The notes below the pieces were generated by a model. The model had not been told where the DNA came from. It made no database searches and saw only the letters and a program-made list of their open reading frames with translations. Both the position numbers and the translations under genes were made by a program. This document shows positions 8,466 through 16,972 of a stretch of DNA of 64,000 nt, piece by piece. The stretch is from Gracilimonas sp040117685 (GTDB lineage: Bacteria > Bacteroidota > Rhodothermia > Balneolales > Balneolaceae): positions 1 to 64,000 of the forward strand of contig NZ_JBEDYP020000015.1 in NCBI RefSeq assembly GCF_040117685.2, in the 5' to 3' direction. Each line of letters begins with the position of its first letter. Positions within the stretch are counted from its first letter, which is position 1.

Positions 8466-9752
8466 TTAGGCGACTGCGTGAACTGATTTTTTGCAGCGAG
8501 CTTCAAATTCGTCTCTGAAGCGGTTAATGGTGTGGCGAATTGGCCATGCAGCAGCATCAGCCAGGGCACAAATAGTTCTTCCTTCCATCTGTGTAGTAAG
8601 ATCCAATAGAAGATCTAAATCTCTGATCTCACCATCACCGTTTTTAATTTTCAATAAAATCTTTTCAGCCCAGCCGGTTCCTTCACGGCAAGGTGTACAT
8701 TGTCCACAAGACTCGTGGTGATAGAAATGGGAAATTCTCCAAAGAGCATCAACCATGTCCGTGTCTTCATCCATCACAATCATACCGGCTGTTCCCATCA
8801 TAGAACCGGCTTCCCGAAGTGAGTCGGCATCCATGGATGTATTTTCCAATTGGTCTGCTCTTAAAACAGGGGTAGATGACCCACCTGGTATGAGTGCTTT
8901 TAATTTCTTTCCGCCCCGAATTCCCTGAGCTACATCATTAATCAAATCCATTACAGGTACACCGGTAGGCAGTTCATACACTCCCGGACGATTCACGTGA
9001 CCTGAAATCCCATATAAAACCGGGCCGGGGTGATTTTCAGCACCAATGCCTTTAAACCAGTCGGCCCCGTTCTGGATAACCAATGGTACATTGGCCAGCG
9101 TTTCAATATTATTAATGGTTGTCGGCCGGCCCCAAAGTCCTTTTTGAGCAGGGAAGGGCGGCTTAACACGTGGATACCCACGTTTTCCTTCCAGCGATTC
9201 GAGCATAGAAGTTTCCTCGCCACAGATATAAGCTCCGGCACCATAGGTTATTTCAAATTCAACGCTATAATCAGTTCCAAATAAGTTTTCCCCTATATAT
9301 CCTTTATCCCGGGCATCCTGAAGTGCTTTCTCCATCATCTTTACCCAGGAAATATACTCACCACGCACATACACATATATAGTAGTGATTTGCATGGCAT
9401 ATGCGGCAATAAGTGCACCTTCAATAAAAAGGTGGGGGTTGTATTCAAAAATCTTACGGTCTTTAAACGTGCCAGGCTCAGATTCATCACCGTTACAGGC
9501 AAGGTAGCGCGGTCCGCCATCAGGCTTGGGCATAAAAGACCACTTCAATCCGGCATTAAATCCGGCCCCGCCACGGCCCCGAATGTTAGCAGCTTTCACT
9601 TCATTTACGACCCCTTCAGGTGTCCAGTCGCTGTTTGTGACTACTTTTTTAAGCGATTCATACCCACCATTTTTCTCGTAAACCTCAATCTTTTCAAGAT
9701 TTGGTATATCGGGAATAAGAACGGGTTCAAATGATTTCCAGTCTGAGGCCAT
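8466..9752 (-). CDS. nuoF: NADH-quinone oxidoreductase subunit F
   Basis: This 428-residue flavoprotein subunit holds FMN and the N3 [4Fe-4S] cluster and is where NADH is oxidised. Seen: the Gly-rich NADH/FMN motif GRGGAGFNAGLKW, the segment NGDESEPGTFKDR, GAGAYICGEETSMLESLEG, and the cluster box SCGQCTPCREGTGW with the fourth Cys in RTICALADAAAWP. Length is normal for the family. It lies between nuoE (6-base gap) and nuoG. Confidence 0.98.
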   Translation of the reverse strand: MASDWKSFEPVLIPDIPNLEKIEVYEKNGGYESLKKVVTNSDWTPEGVVNEVKAANIRGRGGAGFNAGLKWSFMPKPDGGPRYLACNGDESEPGTFKDRKIFEYNPHLFIEGALIAAYAMQITTIYVYVRGEYISWVKMMEKALQDARDKGYIGENLFGTDYSVEFEITYGAGAYICGEETSMLESLEGKRGYPRVKPPFPAQKGLWGRPTTINNIETLANVPLVIQNGADWFKGIGAENHPGPVLYGISGHVNRPGVYELPTGVPVMDLINDVAQGIRGGKKLKALIPGGSSTPVLRADQLENTSMDADSLREAGSMMGTAGMIVMDEDTDMVDALWRISHFYHHESCGQCTPCREGTGWAEKILLKIKNGDGEIRDLDLLLDLTTQMEGRTICALADAAAWPIRHTINRFRDEFEARCKKSVHAVA

Positions 9753-9758
9753 AATTAC

Positions 9759-10301
9759 TTAAATATTTCTTTTTTCGAGGAGAGGCATTCCTACCGATTC
9801 AAATTCAGGCATTTTATCCTTTTTCAGGCTGTCAATAACTTTATCCAGCTTTTCTTCGGTTAGGTGATTTACATACACATCGTTGGTGATCTGCATCATT
9901 GGGGCATAACCACATGCACCCAGGCATTCTACCGATTGGATACTGAACATGCCGTCTTCGGTGGTTTCACCGGCTTTGATGCCCAGTTTATCTTCCAGGT
10001 AGTTCAGCATTTCATATCCGCCGCAAAGCTGACAACTGGTTGTTGTACAAACGTCCAGTACGTATTTACCTTTGCGCTCTTTATAATATTGGGTATAGAA
10101 GGTTGCCACACCGTGAACATGAGATTCAGGCAAGTCAAGAGTCTCGGCAACAAGGCGTTGAACCGGCGGTTCCACGTGCCCAAACCGACGCTGAGCTACC
10201 CAAAGAGTTGGCAGGGTAGCGGGCATTACGGTTGGAAACTTCGCCTTTATGGTTTCGATTTCCTCTAAGTCTTCTTTTGTAAATTCGTACGTTTCTTCCA
10301 T
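9759..10301 (-). CDS. nuoE: NADH-quinone oxidoreductase subunit E
   Basis: A 180-residue thioredoxin-like [2Fe-2S] subunit that partners NuoF in the NADH dehydrogenase module. Cluster ligands are visible as CTTTSCQLCGG (C-x4-C) and VECLGACGYAP (C-x3-C). The N-terminal helical part (LPTLWVAQRRFGHV) is typical. The ATG directly follows the nuoD stop with no gap, implying translational coupling. Confidence 0.97.
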   Translation of the reverse strand: MEETYEFTKEDLEEIETIKAKFPTVMPATLPTLWVAQRRFGHVEPPVQRLVAETLDLPESHVHGVATFYTQYYKERKGKYVLDVCTTTSCQLCGGYEMLNYLEDKLGIKAGETTEDGMFSIQSVECLGACGYAPMMQITNDVYVNHLTEEKLDKVIDSLKKDKMPEFESVGMPLLEKRNI

Positions 10302-11594
10302 TTATTTATCTGCTTCTCCCATTACAGGATCAATTCCTCCGATTATAACAACCGTATCCGCCACCATTTCACCATCCAGTATATGCTCCAGTACCTGAAG
10401 ATTTCTGAGGGAAGGGGTATTTACTTTTAATCTCCATGGATGTCCGGTTCCATCGCTTTGAATAAAGTAGCCAAGTTCACCTTTTGGGGATTCCACGGCA
10501 TGGTAAACTTCTTTTCCTGCAGGGGGACAAATTCCGGTATCCGTCATCATGAAATCATGAATCATACCTTCCATAGAATAATAAACTTCGTCTTTAGAAG
10601 GATAAGCCTGCTTGGCATTGTTCGTTCGAACAGGGCCTTTTGGCATTTTGTCAAAGCACTGCTGAATGATCTTGATACTTTCAGCCATTTCTTCCATCCG
10701 AACAAAATATCGGGCAAGGTTATCACCTTCCAGACGAGTAGGAACTTCAAAATCTACTTCATCATATTTCAGATATGGCTTGATAATTCGCTGATCAACA
10801 GCATAGCCGGATGCTCTGAGTACCGGTCCCGTTGCTCCAAGGTCTAATGCATTTTCAGTTTTAAGAATCCCGACATTTTCATTTCGATCAATGAATATTC
10901 GATTTCTATCCAAAAGGCCATGCCAGTCTTTAAGCTCCTGAGGGAATTTCTCAACAAACTCCTTAATGCGGGCAATGGCGTCGTCAGTCAGATCGTTGGC
11001 CACACCGCCAATTCTGGAGTGAGAAACGGTGAACCGGTGTCCGGCTACTTCATCAAAAATATCATAGATTTTTTCACGCTCTCGGAAGGTCCAAATGAAG
11101 AAAGAAATAGCTCCGGCATCCATCACCATGGTACCTAACCAAAGCAGGTGAGAGGAGATACGAGCCAGTTCACAACAAATCATTCGAATGTATTGGGCTC
11201 GTTCAGGTACTTCTACTTCCGCAAGTTTCTCAACAGCTGTACATAAAGCTACGTTATTGCTATATGGCGAAAGATAATCCATCCGGTCGGTGTACGGCAT
11301 GAATTCCTGATAGGTCTTATTCTCTGCAATCTTCTCAACCCCTCGGTGCAGATAACCAATGTCAATCTTGGTCTTTTCAATTAATTCACCCCGCAGCTGA
11401 AGGATTAGGCGCAGCACACCATGAGTAGCCGGGTGCTGAGGACCCATGTTCAATATCATTTTAGCATTCAGCGGGTCTTCGCTGTCAATCTCTTCAATGG
11501 TAGTATGCTTGTCCTCGAGACTTTTATATATACCTCGCTGGTGTTCCTTAAAAAACTTCGGATCTACCTTACTGTTAATGTCTTTGAGTTTCAT
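10302..11594 (-). CDS. nuoD: NADH-quinone oxidoreductase subunit D
   Basis: This 430-residue 49-kDa-type subunit forms the quinone-binding pocket with NuoB. Seen: MGPQHPATHGVLRLILQL near residues 51-68, YLHRGVEKIAENKTY, and the C-terminal GELGYFIQSDGTGHPWRLK with VIIGGIDPVMGEADK. NuoC is a separate gene, not fused as in E. coli. Normal length; coupled to nuoC with a 3-base gap. Confidence 0.98.
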   Translation of the reverse strand: MKLKDINSKVDPKFFKEHQRGIYKSLEDKHTTIEEIDSEDPLNAKMILNMGPQHPATHGVLRLILQLRGELIEKTKIDIGYLHRGVEKIAENKTYQEFMPYTDRMDYLSPYSNNVALCTAVEKLAEVEVPERAQYIRMICCELARISSHLLWLGTMVMDAGAISFFIWTFREREKIYDIFDEVAGHRFTVSHSRIGGVANDLTDDAIARIKEFVEKFPQELKDWHGLLDRNRIFIDRNENVGILKTENALDLGATGPVLRASGYAVDQRIIKPYLKYDEVDFEVPTRLEGDNLARYFVRMEEMAESIKIIQQCFDKMPKGPVRTNNAKQAYPSKDEVYYSMEGMIHDFMMTDTGICPPAGKEVYHAVESPKGELGYFIQSDGTGHPWRLKVNTPSLRNLQVLEHILDGEMVADTVVIIGGIDPVMGEADK

Positions 11595-11597
11595 GCC

Positions 11598-12110
11598 TTA
11601 CTCCGTATCTGGGGTTGTGTTAGGCAGTTCAATAGAACCGGGGATACCCAACAGCGGAAATTCTTTTCTTAGCGGGAAGTACTCGAAATCTTCCGGCATA
11701 TACATTCTCCTGTGATCTGGGTGTCCTTCAAACTTAACACCATACATATCATAAATTTCACGTTCAAACCAACCGGCTGATGTCCATAGGGAAGTAGATG
11801 TAGGAAGCTGTGGATTTTCTTCCTCAACCCGGGTTTTTACAAACATTCTATCCTGAGTTCGAAGATTCATGATGTTGTATATCACTTCAAACCGTTCGTC
11901 AGATGTGTACCGGTCTGTTCCAATAATATCACACAGGAAAATAAAGTGGTGCTTTTCCTTCAGGTATTTCAGAATGTCGATAATGTTTTCTTTTTCAACC
12001 CGGATGTAGGTATGATCACAGGATTGATAAACTTCAATCAAATCTTCCGAAAAATCAGAAGAAAGGCCATCCACTACGCCTTGTTCCGTTTTGTTCAAGT
12101 CTAAACTCAT
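11598..12110 (-). CDS. nuoC: NADH-quinone oxidoreductase subunit C
   Basis: A 170-residue 30-kDa-type subunit of the hydrophilic arm. The family signature is seen in WFEREIYDMYGVKFEGHPDHRR followed by MPEDFEYFPLRKEFPLLG (these are two parts of one conserved block at residues about 115-155). Unlike in E. coli it is not fused to NuoD. It sits 4 bases after the nuoB stop. Confidence 0.97.
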   Translation of the reverse strand: MSLDLNKTEQGVVDGLSSDFSEDLIEVYQSCDHTYIRVEKENIIDILKYLKEKHHFIFLCDIIGTDRYTSDERFEVIYNIMNLRTQDRMFVKTRVEEENPQLPTSTSLWTSAGWFEREIYDMYGVKFEGHPDHRRMYMPEDFEYFPLRKEFPLLGIPGSIELPNTTPDTE

Positions 12111-12114
12111 AATC

Positions 12115-12597
12115 TTAAGTGTCTAATAAAACAGAGTGCTCGGTTTTAATTTTGTCCTGAATCTTCATGAGCGCATGAAGCAGGGCATCGGGGCGGGGTG
12201 GGCAACCGGAAACATAAGCGTCAACCGGCAGGTAATTGTCAACTCCCTGAACCACTCCATAGCAACGGTGCATACCTCCGGTTGATGCACAAGCCCCCAT
12301 TGCGATACACCATTTAGGGTCGGGCATTTGATCCCAGATTCGGCGAATGGCGTGCGACATTTTATAAGTCGACCATCCCGCCACAATCATAACGTCACTT
12401 TGACGGGGAGAGAAGCGCATAACCTCCGAACCGAAGCGAGAGGCGTCATAACGTGGTCCTGCAAATGCCATCATCTCAATTGCGCAACAGGCAAGTCCCA
12501 TTGGCATAGGCCAGGCGGCGTTAGCCCGGGCCCAGTTTGTGAGCGCATCAATTTTAGTTGTGAAAAAACCTTCACCAAGTGCTGATTCGATTCCCAT
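12115..12597 (-). CDS. nuoB: NADH-quinone oxidoreductase subunit B
   Basis: A 160-residue subunit carrying cluster N2, the last iron-sulfur centre before quinone. Ligands visible: the paired cysteines in GLACCAIEMMAF, then MGACASTGGMHRC and VSGCPPRPDALLHAL. Both N-terminal and C-terminal signatures are intact and the length is normal. It follows nuoA with an 8-base gap. Confidence 0.98.
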   Translation of the reverse strand: MGIESALGEGFFTTKIDALTNWARANAAWPMPMGLACCAIEMMAFAGPRYDASRFGSEVMRFSPRQSDVMIVAGWSTYKMSHAIRRIWDQMPDPKWCIAMGACASTGGMHRCYGVVQGVDNYLPVDAYVSGCPPRPDALLHALMKIQDKIKTEHSVLLDT

Positions 12598-12605
12598 GGT
12601 AGTTA

Positions 12606-12980
12606 TTAAGCTTTAAAATGATTTAAGTCCCAGTCTAAGGTACCTTTCTTCAGGGTGTATAGAAGTCCGACGAATAGTATTACAATAAATAGCATCATGG
12701 CCATGAACGTTCCTGCACCAAATTCTAAATAGCGAACCGCCCAGGGGTATATAAATACGACTTCAAGGTCGAATACTATAAATTCCATCGCTACCAGATA
12801 GAAACTGATAGAATAGCGGTCTTTGGCTTCCCCTACCGGATCCATTCCACTTTCGTAAGGATCTAATTTGTTCTTATTGGGACGAAACGGCCCTAAAATC
12901 TTTGATAGGATCAGAAAAGCAGCTGCCAGAATTAAGGCAACGATACCTACAATTAAAATCGGAAAATAATTTTCGAGCAT
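12606..12980 (-). CDS. nuoA: NADH-quinone oxidoreductase subunit A
   Basis: A 124-residue membrane subunit with three hydrophobic helices (FPILIVGIVALILAAAF, YLVAMEFIVFDLEVVFIYPW and the helix around MMLFIVILFVGLL). The quinone-loop signature KLDPYESGMDPVGEAKDRYS is present. I chose the ATG ending at 12980 (MLENYFPIL). A TTG ending at 13025 would add 15 residues of unlikely sequence. First gene of the nuo operon; the promoter must lie in the 193-240 base gap shared with the divergent nuclease gene. Confidence 0.95.
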   Translation of the reverse strand: MLENYFPILIVGIVALILAAAFLILSKILGPFRPNKNKLDPYESGMDPVGEAKDRYSISFYLVAMEFIVFDLEVVFIYPWAVRYLEFGAGTFMAMMLFIVILFVGLLYTLKKGTLDWDLNHFKA

Positions 12981-13218
12981 ATATCTGAAATGTTCTCGGT
13001 TAACGGGCTGAAAAGTTACCCTCAATGTTTCGCAATGTCAACGAAATTGGGCGAGAATATAGGCTTTATTTGAATTTTTATGGAAGAAAAAAGATTGAAT
13101 TTCGGCTAAACTTTTTAAGATTGAATAAAGTTGCATTAATAAACGAGCAGGTTTAAGACTTAACTAAAATTCGTTACCTTCTAAAGCCAACCTATAAAAG
13201 CATATAAAAGGTGTTGAT

Positions 13219-13797
13219 TTGAGTAAAGTACTAATGGAGATTCTGGGACTTTCAACAAGCCCGAGCAGTGGAGGAGCGTACGCTTTAATTTTAACTGAAG
13301 CGGAAGGAAATCAAAGACTCCCAATTATAATTGGTTCTTTTGAGGCTCAGGCAATTGCTCTGGAGCTGGAGAATATCAAACCGCCCCGTCCTATGACTCA
13401 CGACTTGTTAAAAAACTTCTTTTTAACTTTCGACACTCAGGTAAAACAGGTCTTCATTAACGACTTATCGGAAGGAACCTTTTATGCCCAGATTATATTT
13501 GAACGTGAAAATCAGTTGGTAGAACTGGATGCACGCCCGAGTGATGCCATTGCATTAGCTGTACGTTTTAATGCACCTATTTATGTTAATAATGAGGTAT
13601 TGAAGGAGGCGGGTATAAGTACGGAGCCGGAAAATCAAACTTTGGAAGAAGCACTGAAAAGTGATGAGCCGGCACCAGGGCAAAAAGAATTAACCCAGCT
13701 TGAAAAGTTGGAGGAAGAACTTCAAACGGCTATTGAAACAGAAAATTACGAGAAGGCGGCAAAGATACGTGACCGCATTTCTAAAATGAAAGGATAA
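13219..13797 (+). CDS. Bifunctional nuclease family protein (DUF151) with UVR motif
   Basis: A 192-residue protein. Residues 1 to about 125 form the bifunctional nuclease (BFN/DUF151) fold, seen in ILGLSTSPSSGGAYALILTE, LPIIIGSFEAQAIALELE, RPMTHDL and DARPSDAIALAVRF. Residues from about 155 form a UVR-type helical hairpin (LEEELQTAIETENYEKAAKI, then RDRISKMK). The family is a putative DNase/RNase; its role here is unproven. Translation starts at a TTG with AAAGGTG about 7 bases upstream. It reads into bshC with a 3-base gap. Confidence 0.93.
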   Translation: MSKVLMEILGLSTSPSSGGAYALILTEAEGNQRLPIIIGSFEAQAIALELENIKPPRPMTHDLLKNFFLTFDTQVKQVFINDLSEGTFYAQIIFERENQLVELDARPSDAIALAVRFNAPIYVNNEVLKEAGISTEPENQTLEEALKSDEPAPGQKELTQLEKLEEELQTAIETENYEKAAKIRDRISKMKG

Positions 13798-13800
13798 ATT

Positions 13801-15413
13801 TTGGACCTATCTGGATGTTCGTTTAGCGAACTGTCTTATTCATCGCTATTCACAACCTACCTAACTAATTACGATAAGCTCAGCTCATTTTATGAGTTTA
13901 ATCCTCTGGATGAGGCTGATATAAAAAAAGAGCGAACACTCTCACCGGTGCTCACTATAAAGATGCTTACATAGAAGCGCTGAGAAAGTACCATGAAGAA
14001 CTGGGGATTTCCTCTTCACAAGCAGAACAGTTGAAGAAACTCGGTGATAAAGATGCACTTGTTGTAGTAACCGGCCAGCAGTTGGGCATCTTGGGTGGAC
14101 CTATGTTCACCATTTATAAAACAATGTCCGCTATTTTGCTTGCCCGCAGCTATCAGGAAAAATTAGGTCGTCCCGTCGTTCCCGTATTCTGGCTGGCAGA
14201 TGAAGATCATGATTTTGATGAAATATCCTGGACAGGTATAACCGGCAGAAAAGACTTCACAAAAATTCATTTAAACGAACAGGGAAGTGGAAAGCCTGTG
14301 TCTGATGAATTGGTCACTGCTCAAATTGAAGAATTGAAATCTCAGGTTAAAGAAGAACTTTTCGATACTGATTTTTCAGATGCTCTTTGGAGCCAAATAA
14401 ATGAACACTACCAGGAAGGGAAAACCCATGCCCAGGCATTTGCCGGTTTAATAAATGAGTGGTTTGCTGAAGAAGGTCTGTTGATTGCTGGTAGCAATTT
14501 TGCCTCTGTTAAAAAACTGTTGAGTAAACAATTCTCTGTTAGCATATCGGGGGCTGATGCGATTTATGATTCGATAGAGAATCAAAGTGCAGAACTCGAA
14601 AATGAGTTTCACCGGCAGGTGATGAATGGTGATTCCAACCTGTTTTACCTATCAGAGATGGAAGGCAGACAAAAGCTTAACAGGGATGGGAATGGCTGGA
14701 AGGCCGGTGAGAAAGGCTGGACAGAAGATGAGCTTATTGAAGAAATTCAAAGCCATCCTGAAAAATTCTCTCCCAATGTTTTTCTGCGCCCGGTAATACA
14801 GGATGTGCTTTTACCAACTCTTGGATATGTGGCCGGCCCCGGTGAACTGGCCTATTACGGACAGATGAAAGACTTTTATTCTCAATTCGATCTGCAAATG
14901 CCTCCAATTTTCCCAAGATTCAGTGGTACTATTGTAGAGTCGGCAATATCCAGAATTGTAGAAAAGCTGCCCTTTAGTTTTTGCGAATATGGTAAGCGGA
15001 TAGAAGACCTTGAATCCGAATTTATAGAACAAACCGATACCGATGATATAGAACAGGTATTTAGTGAATGGAAGGAAAAGCTGAATGAGGCCGCAGAAGA
15101 ACCCCTTAAGGTGATTAATGAAATTGACCCGACTCTGGATGGTACCGTCGGGAAAACCATAGCCGGCTTTGGCAATGAACTGGATAAACTAAAGGGCAGA
15201 GTGTATCGCTCCATCAAAAAACAAGAAGAAATACAGTTAAGCCGTATCGAAAAAATAAAAGTGAATCTATTTCCGGATGGTGGTTTGCAAGAGCGAGCAG
15301 TTTCACCGGTTTACTTTATGAATAAGTACGGCACAGGTATATGGAATGAACTACTGGCTGAGATAGAGAAGGAAGGCCCGGATCTGACTAAACATCACTT
15401 AATTGAGCTATGA
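13801..15413 (+). CDS. bshC: Bacillithiol synthase BshC, split by a -1 frameshift
   Basis: BshC is the putative cysteine-adding enzyme of bacillithiol synthesis. The uninterrupted part (TTG at 14031 onward) gives 460 residues with VVVTGQQLGILGGPMF and PVFWLADEDHDFDEIS, but the family is about 540 residues long. The missing N-terminus is present upstream: a TTG at 13801, after AAAGGAT, reads MDLSGCSFSELSYSSLF up to DEADIKKERTLS, then hits TAG near 13972. After the A run at 13923-13929, the -1 frame gives RANTLTGAHYKDAYIEALRK and runs into the rest. Joined, the protein is about 537 residues, the normal size. One extra A would repair it. A sequencing or assembly error, a true mutation, or recoding could each explain this. 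Confidence 0.88.
13921..13953 (+). other. A7 slippery tract at the bshC frameshift
   Basis: In the upstream frame the codons are ATA AAA AAA GAG, so the run of seven A is placed exactly as an X-XXY-YYZ heptamer (A AAA AAA). A -1 slip here gives KK then RANTLTG, matching the downstream frame. GAGC (13930-13933) and GCTC (13950-13953) could pair just downstream, but the stem is short. Confidence 0.6.
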
Positions 15414-15985
15414 GTACCGCTTCCCAAAGAAAGCAGGAATTGAGGGAGAAAGTATTAGCTGAAAGGCAGCAAATTTCTGCCCGGGAGTGGAAGAAGAAAT
15501 CAGAACTAATTATCTCTTCTTTTATGAATACCGGTTTCTACCAGGAAGCAAAAACGGTTCATACCTACATATCCATGAACCAACGCCGGGAAGTATGTAC
15601 CGATAAGTTAGTGGAAGACATATTAAAAGGAGGGAAAAGAGTTGTGGTACCAGTAACAAATTTTGAAAAAGGAACTTTAACACACTCTGTGATCAGCTCT
15701 ATTTCCGATTTGCAAAAGAATAAATGGGGAGTGGACGAACCTAAGCATATTACTCCGATTGATGAGGAAGCTCTTGATGTAATTGTAATCCCCATGGCTG
15801 CGGCTGATAGAGCAGGGAACCGGCTTGGATATGGCAAGGGCTTCTATGATCGTTTTTTAGGTAAAACCGATGCTTTAAAAGTAGGACTGGTGTTTGACGC
15901 CTTTCTTTTTGATGAAATTCCTACTGAGGAATTTGATAAAAAATTAGACGTGATAATTTCTGAGAATGAAGTGATTTTCGCGTAA
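15410..15985 (+). CDS. 5-formyltetrahydrofolate cyclo-ligase
   Basis: A 191-residue enzyme that converts 5-formyl-THF to 5,10-methenyl-THF using ATP. Seen: the N-terminal RKQELREKVLAERQQISA, VVVPVTNFEKGTL, IVIPMAAADRAGNRLGYGKG followed by FYDRFL (the conserved GYGKGFYDR nucleotide/folate motif). Its ATG overlaps the bshC stop in ATGA, indicating coupled translation. Length normal. Confidence 0.95.
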   Translation: MSTASQRKQELREKVLAERQQISAREWKKKSELIISSFMNTGFYQEAKTVHTYISMNQRREVCTDKLVEDILKGGKRVVVPVTNFEKGTLTHSVISSISDLQKNKWGVDEPKHITPIDEEALDVIVIPMAAADRAGNRLGYGKGFYDRFLGKTDALKVGLVFDAFLFDEIPTEEFDKKLDVIISENEVIFA

Positions 15986-15993
15986 CAATGCAC

Positions 15994-16001
15994 TAATTTT
16001 G
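15994..16001 (+). promoter_or_regulatory. Candidate -7 box of the PspC gene
   Basis: TAATTTTG matches the Bacteroidota -7 consensus TAnnTTTG exactly and lies 30 bases before the ATG. No TTTG -33 element is visible at 19-21 bases upstream, so this is tentative. Confidence 0.35.
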
Positions 16002-16031
16002 CCGTAGGGCACAACGGAGGAAAAAATTATT

Positions 16032-16754
16032 ATGGCTGACAAAACCCGAACAAAACAAGCATCAAGAACCGGTACCGCATCTCTGGAGTTTAATGATTTT
16101 GAGCTAAACTCAACCATGCAGGAGTTCCTGAAAGAAGAGGAAAAAGATACGGGGAAAAGTATTTGGAATATCGCAACTATTTCGGGCATGGTGATGCTGT
16201 TTCTGGCTATTACCTTTTTGATTCAATGGATTGGTTTGCCCATCGGTGAAGGGCTCGCAAATTTTGTTAGCGATGCTATAGTTGGTCTGCCCATAATTGG
16301 AGGGGCATTAATAACGCTGATTGGATTTGGATACTTTGTGGGTGATCGAAAAAGAGCTAGAAAAATCAAAAAGGCTCAGAAGAAAGCTAAAGCTGCCTCT
16401 TCAGGTTCCTATTCTGATATTCCCGGTGCTGAAGAAAGCCCATATTCTTCAAATTCTAAGCTAAACAATGCGTTGGACTCAAAATCCGTATCCGGCAAAA
16501 GTAAGTCGTATAGCGGCATAGATAATTTTGGTTACCGACATTCCAAAAGACTGATGAAATCCAGATCGGATAAAAAATGGGCTGGTGTTTGTGGAGGTTT
16601 AGCCAAGTATTTTGGCATTAGTGCCACGGTTGTTAGGTTTATATTTGTAGCTGCATTTTTTATGGGTTGGGGTGCCAGTTTACTAGTCTATTTTGGTCTT
16701 TCACTGGCCATGCCTAAAGAACCGGTAGAAATGATGGACGACTTTGATTATTGA
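16032..16754 (+). CDS. PspC-domain membrane protein
   Basis: A 240-residue protein. Two N-terminal transmembrane helices (around MVMLFLAITFLIQWIGL and IIGGALITLIGFGYFVG) are followed by a basic, Ser-rich linker. The C-terminal PspC domain (about residues 175-232) contains SDKKWAGVCGGLAKYFGI and a helix with FIFVAAFFMGWGASLLVYFG. PspC proteins belong to envelope-stress (phage-shock) systems. Here no pspA or pspB is adjacent, so the role is inferred. A strong ribosome site (ACGGAGG at 16013-16019) precedes the ATG and a TAATTTTG box lies at 15994-16001. Confidence 0.88.
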   Translation: MADKTRTKQASRTGTASLEFNDFELNSTMQEFLKEEEKDTGKSIWNIATISGMVMLFLAITFLIQWIGLPIGEGLANFVSDAIVGLPIIGGALITLIGFGYFVGDRKRARKIKKAQKKAKAASSGSYSDIPGAEESPYSSNSKLNNALDSKSVSGKSKSYSGIDNFGYRHSKRLMKSRSDKKWAGVCGGLAKYFGISATVVRFIFVAAFFMGWGASLLVYFGLSLAMPKEPVEMMDDFDY

Positions 16755-16773
16755 TTATTAAAAACCAGGATCT

Positions 16774-16809
16774 GTTTTTTCAGACTTAGTGATTCTGTTC
16801 TGAAAAAAC
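16774..16809 (+). terminator. AT-rich hairpin after the PspC gene
   Basis: GTTTTTTCAGA (16774-16784) pairs with TCTGAAAAAAC (16799-16809) over 11 base pairs. No T tail follows on the plus strand, so it is a weak terminator or an mRNA 3-prime stabiliser ahead of the stronger hairpin next to it. Confidence 0.45.
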
Positions 16810-16831
16810 ATATATTTATTTGTGATTTCTT

Positions 16832-16864
16832 AAAGGCCTTCATTAATTTCGAAGGCCTTTTTTA
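16832..16864 (+). terminator. Rho-independent terminator before the Pel-like operon
   Basis: AAAGGCCTTC (16832-16841) pairs perfectly with GAAGGCCTTT (16851-16860), followed by further T residues. It isolates the nuclease-bshC-PspC unit from the operon starting at 16973. Confidence 0.88.
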
Positions 16865-16972
16865 ATTAGTTTTATAAAGTAAATTAATTAGTAAGGTTTT
16901 TTTAAACTGACTACCTTTCTGCCATATTGTGCTCTTTAAGTTATGGCAGATTCAACCCAAAAAAGTTAGCTC

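Noticed and set aside
14031..15413. bshC taken as starting at TTG 14031
   Set aside because: The family needs about 75 more residues, which are present just upstream in the shifted frame, so 14031 is only the first TTG after the break.
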